Shown here in pieces: positions 6,140-8,556 of a DNA stretch of 8,556 nt. Position numbers and translations under genes: made by a program. Position 1 is the first letter of the stretch. The number at the start of each line of letters is the position of its first letter. The stretch lies in NCBI GenBank assembly GCA_020433835.1, contig JAGRBY010000302.1:1-8556 (forward strand), in the 5' to 3' direction. The notes beneath the pieces are model-generated. The model worked only from the letters and a program-made list of their open reading frames with translations, ran no database searches and had not been told where the DNA came from. The stretch comes from Anaerolineae bacterium (GTDB lineage: Bacteria; Chloroflexota; Anaerolineae; 4572-78; J111).

Positions 6140-6628
6140 ATGTCAACCCCTCTATCAAAACCTGATTTAACCGATCTTACCTCTCTTGGCGATTCAGGTT
6201 CACCATTGATGCCGTATGTCGGTTTTCTCTTGAGTAAAGCGGCTCTGAAAGTGAGCCAGCAGGTCGATATCAGCCTTGAACCCTTTGCTATTCAAGTCAG
6301 GCATTACGGCGTCCTCCTCTTTTTGTCTCAGATAAATACAACCGTATCGCAAAAAGAAATTGGGGAGCGTTTGTGGATAGATCGCAACACCATGGTTTCC
6401 TTGATCGATCACCTGGAGGCCCAAGGGTTGGCGGTCCGCACCCGAGACCCGAAGGATCGGCGCTCGTATGCTATTTCGATTACGGAGAAAGGCCGCACCG
6501 TCGTTCAGCAGGCTGATCAAGTTGTGGGCGAAGCGGATGCGCAATTTACTGAGGCGCTTACGTCCGATGAACTTGAGCAGTTTACAAAGCTCCTGGTGAA
6601 ATTGCTGACAGGAGCACAGGGCGATTAA
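6140..6628 (+). CDS. MarR-family transcriptional regulator
   Basis: A 162-aa winged helix-turn-helix regulator, normal length for the family. Dimerisation helices are at both ends (about 25-45 and 120-158). The DNA-binding region starts with SQKEIGERLWIDRNTMVSLI (70-89), containing the recognition helix, and is followed by DHLEAQGLAVR and the diagnostic wing with DPKDRRSYAISITEKG (103-118). The ATG has AGGAA (6126-6130) 9 nt upstream. It is divergent from the MBL-fold hydrolase and followed after 78 nt by the BtpA-family gene on the same strand. The palindrome just upstream makes autoregulation and repression of the hydrolase plausible. The ligand is unknown. Confidence 0.93.
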   Translation: MSTPLSKPDLTDLTSLGDSGSPLMPYVGFLLSKAALKVSQQVDISLEPFAIQVRHYGVLLFLSQINTTVSQKEIGERLWIDRNTMVSLIDHLEAQGLAVRTRDPKDRRSYAISITEKGRTVVQQADQVVGEADAQFTEALTSDELEQFTKLLVKLLTGAQGD

Positions 6629-6664
6629 TTAAGCCCTTTTCAGCCACTCTCTATCCGCTTCATC

Positions 6665-6684
6665 TTTTGGCCCCCAGGCCAAAA
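6665..6684 (+). promoter_or_regulatory. Hairpin ahead of the BtpA-family gene
   Basis: TTTTGGCC and GGCCAAAA form a perfect 8-bp stem around a CCCA loop, ending 7 nt before the GAGGAG ribosome binding site (6692-6697). The sequence after it is TCACCG rather than a T run, so it is a weak terminator candidate at most. It may partly separate expression of the MarR and BtpA genes or influence translation. Confidence 0.4.
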
Positions 6685-6706
6685 TCACCGTGAGGAGAAA
6701 GTACCT

Positions 6707-7501
6707 ATGGCAAACTTCTTAAAAAACAGTAAATCCATCATCGGCATGATTCACGTCGATGCGCTGCCGGGGACACCGAAGTATCAGGGCGCGATGGCCG
6801 ATATTATCGCCAAAGCCAAAGCCGAGGCCGAACTCTACCGGCGGGCCGGTATCGATGTGCTGATGATCGAAAATATGCACGATGTGCCGTATGGTCGACA
6901 GGTGGGGCCGGAAGTTGTGGCGGCGATGACGGTGCTGGGCTACGAGGTCAAAAACAGCACTGGGCTGTGCTGCGGTCTGCAAATTTTGGCGGCGGCCAAT
7001 CAAGAGGCGCTCGGGGCGGCGCAGGCAGCGGGTCTCGATTTTGTGCGGGCCGAAGGCTTTGTCTTCGCCCACGTGGCCGACGAGGGCTTCATCGACGGCT
7101 GTGCGGCCGATCTGCTGCGCTATCGCCGCCGGATCGGGGCCGATGACATTTTGGTGCTAACCGACATCAAAAAGAAACACAGCGCCCACGCCATCACCGC
7201 CGATGTCGATATTGTGGAAACGGCCCACGCCGCCGAGTTTTTCCTAAGCGATGGCGTCATCGTCACCGGCATCAGCACGGGCGTGGCCGCTAACTCGGAG
7301 GAATTGGCGCAGGTCAAAGCCGCGGTCGATATTCCGGTGCTGGTCGGTTCGGGCGTTACGCTGGAAAATGTCGAGCATTATCTGGCCGTGGCCGATGCGC
7401 TGATCATCGGCTCGTACTTTAAGACCAACGGCCATTGGACGCAAGGCGTCGATGCCGAGCGGGTTGAGGTGTTTATGACGAAGGTTAATAGGTTGCGGTA
7501 G
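6707..7501 (+). CDS. BtpA/SgcQ-family TIM-barrel protein
   Basis: A 264-aa protein matching the BtpA/SgcQ family along its whole length. Signatures are IIGMIHVDALPGTP (11-24), GIDVLMIENMHDVPYG (48-63), FVRAEGFVFAHVADEG (112-127), LTDIKKKHSAH (151-161), GVIVTGISTG (183-192), VLVGSGVT (211-218) and ALIIGSYFK (231-239). These lie at the ends of barrel strands, the last two as in phosphate-binding sites. In cyanobacteria BtpA is needed for stable photosystem I; elsewhere the family is of unknown, probably metabolic, function, and SgcQ sits in a sugar-related cluster in E. coli. A photosynthetic role should not be assumed here. GAGGAG lies 9 nt before the ATG. It is GC-rich with many GCC, GGC and CTG codons, typical of the host background. 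Confidence 0.9.
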   Translation: MANFLKNSKSIIGMIHVDALPGTPKYQGAMADIIAKAKAEAELYRRAGIDVLMIENMHDVPYGRQVGPEVVAAMTVLGYEVKNSTGLCCGLQILAAANQEALGAAQAAGLDFVRAEGFVFAHVADEGFIDGCAADLLRYRRRIGADDILVLTDIKKKHSAHAITADVDIVETAHAAEFFLSDGVIVTGISTGVAANSEELAQVKAAVDIPVLVGSGVTLENVEHYLAVADALIIGSYFKTNGHWTQGVDAERVEVFMTKVNRLR

Positions 7502-7507
7502 GGAGGT

Positions 7508-7604
7508 TGGAGATTAGAGATTGGAGACTGGAGATTAGAGACTGAGTAATTGTCTATCCAGTCTCCAGTTATCAGTCTCCAGTTACCAATTACCAATTAC
7601 TCTC
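7508..7604. repeat. Two inverted blocks of 7-bp tandem units between convergent genes
   Basis: The left block reads TGGAGAT, TAGAGAT, TGGAGAC, TGGAGAT, TAGAGAC (7508-7542). The right block, of opposite sense, reads ATCCAGT, CTCCAGT, TATCAGT, CTCCAGT, TACCAAT, TACCAAT, TACTCTC (7556-7604). The blocks are roughly complementary and could fold into a long imperfect hairpin around 7543-7555. They separate the BtpA-family gene from the convergent membrane-protein gene, whose stop and last codons (from 7597) lie inside the repeat. Short heptad repeats of this kind occur in intergenic regions of cyanobacteria and Chloroflexota. A role as bidirectional terminator is possible. Confidence 0.8.
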
Positions 7605-8556
7605 TAGGCAAAGGATGCGTATTCGTAAAAATCCATGCAGCCGTATGCAGCAGCGCTACGGCGACAACCAACAGCCCGCTTTCCTTTAAAAGTCGCCGAT
7701 CCGGCAGGGCACGGACGAGTAGGTAACCGGCCAGCAAGGTGTAAACAAAGGCCGACGGCGCAAAGAGATCCCAATCCTTGCGACCGCCGTAGTCGGCGTT
7801 CCACAGCCAGGTGAATAAAATGTACATTGCAGCGGTGAGGCCCAAGAACGCTCCAAAATCGCGCTCTTCCACGGAGTCGAACAACGTGAGGCCGTACCAC
7901 GCAACGGCAGTCAGCGTCATCACGATAAGCGGGATGCCGAAGGGCGAAATCAGGATGTGGATGTTGAGCCAGTCGAGCAGATGGGCGGCGGAGAACATAA
8001 GGTAGGGCTGATAGTTGGCCCATTCGGGATCGATGCTGAAGAGCGGCACAAACCAAACGCCGTCACCGCCGCCGGGCCGATCAACGCCGGTCAAGGCCGA
8101 GACGCCGTGGCTACCACTTTCCATCAGCGCGAAAACGCCCCCGCCGATCAACAGCGGCGGCAGCACCGTTTGCAGCATAGCACCTATCATCGAAACACGA
8201 CCGCGCCGCCAACATAAGAAGCTGAGCAGCAGCATCCCAGGCCAGATAAAAACCGTCGAAGGATGGAAGGCATTGGTTATGGCCAGCCCCAACACCGGCC
8301 ACACCGGTTGCAGCCGCCCTTGCAACGCCAGCCAGCCCAGAAATAATGTCCCCAACAGCAGCAGCGAGATAATGACATAATTCTCCACATAGCCGAAAAA
8401 AAGCTGCATCGATCCAGTCGTGAGCAGCAGTCCGGCCAAAATAGTGGTCTCCAGCAAATCGCGGCCCAGGTGGGACGTAAACACCAACAGCAGGTAAACA
8501 AAGATCATTCCGCACACAATACTCACCGTGGCGTAAACGTTCTCCACCGGCCAGCC
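7597..8556 (-). CDS. Polytopic integral membrane protein, possibly GT-C-like (5' end beyond window)
   Basis: 319 residues are visible and the frame is still open at the right edge, so the N-terminus is missing. A GTG at 8545-8547 exists but is unlikely to be the true start. About nine hydrophobic segments follow one another (near 10-25, 35-52, 57-77, 85-112, 123-143, 197-223, 233-250, 264-282 and 290-308, counted from that GTG). A polar loop (145-190) contains a glycine-rich stretch and a WANYQPY segment. Noticeable motifs are LFFGYVENY (49-57), NAFHPST (92-98) and DYGGRKDWDLFAPS (252-265). Polar and acidic loop motifs among many membrane spans suggest a lipid-linked sugar glycosyltransferase of GT-C type, but no defining motif is certain. 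It is GC-rich like the BtpA-family gene and convergent with it. Confidence 0.75.
   Translation of the reverse strand, partial: GWPVENVYATVSIVCGMIFVYLLLVFTSHLGRDLLETTILAGLLLTTGSMQLFFGYVENYVIISLLLLGTLFLGWLALQGRLQPVWPVLGLAITNAFHPSTVFIWPGMLLLSFLCWRRGRVSMIGAMLQTVLPPLLIGGGVFALMESGSHGVSALTGVDRPGGGDGVWFVPLFSIDPEWANYQPYLMFSAAHLLDWLNIHILISPFGIPLIVMTLTAVAWYGLTLFDSVEERDFGAFLGLTAAMYILFTWLWNADYGGRKDWDLFAPSAFVYTLLAGYLLVRALPDRRLLKESGLLVVAVALLHTAAWIFTNTHPLPRE

Noticed and set aside
6665..6684. The hairpin as a rho-independent terminator for the MarR gene
   Set aside because: No T run follows the stem on either strand, so it was recorded only as a hairpin of unknown role.
7508..7604. The heptad repeats as a CRISPR array
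   Set aside because: The units are 7 bp, contiguous, variable and inverted between blocks, without spacers or cas genes.

Overview
The window looks like a chromosomal segment of a filamentous or anaerobic Chloroflexota-type bacterium (Anaerolineae or a relative), carrying a horizontally acquired, AT-rich three-gene cassette of defence or DNA-modification type. The taxonomic guess rests on three things: an excisionase-type helix-turn-helix protein followed by what looks like the start of a PocR sensory domain, 7-bp periodic intergenic repeats (TGGAGAT-like), and moderately GC-rich flanking genes. This is inference, not proof.

Layout. (1) Positions 1-307, minus strand: 5' part of a regulator with an N-terminal winged helix-turn-helix, cut by the window edge; its near-consensus promoter lies at 343-371. 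(2) Positions 308-736: intergenic region with that promoter, three TGCATTA-type elements and a candidate extended -10 promoter facing right. (3) Positions 737-5027, plus strand: a tight operon of a GHKL/MORC-like ATPase (658 aa), an unrecognised 421-aa protein with a Rossmann-methyltransferase-like pattern, and a C5-cytosine DNA methyltransferase (345 aa). The first two genes overlap by 4 nt and the third follows after 14 nt. No nuclease or helicase is visible. (4) Positions 5028-5208: junction region with a 31-codon minus-strand ORF that may be the stump of a gene cut off by the cassette. (5) Positions 5209-6628: a metallo-beta-lactamase-fold hydrolase (minus) divergent from a MarR-family regulator (plus), sharing a 118-nt intergenic region with a perfect 25-bp palindrome. 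(6) Positions 6707-7501: a BtpA/SgcQ-family TIM-barrel protein, downstream of and possibly co-transcribed with the MarR gene. (7) Positions 7508-7604: two inverted blocks of 7-bp units between convergent genes. (8) Positions 7597-8556, minus: C-terminal part of a polytopic membrane protein, possibly GT-C-like, open at the right edge.

How it fits together. The cassette resembles the MutL/MORC-type GHKL ATPases found next to methylases in restriction-modification-like operons (Iyer, Abhiman and Aravind, 2008). The methyltransferase would mark host DNA at cytosines, the GHKL protein would act as an ATP-driven clamp or sensor, and the middle protein, with no recognised family, is the best candidate for the effector or for a second modification activity. 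The MBL/MarR/BtpA block reads as ordinary host metabolism under local MarR control.
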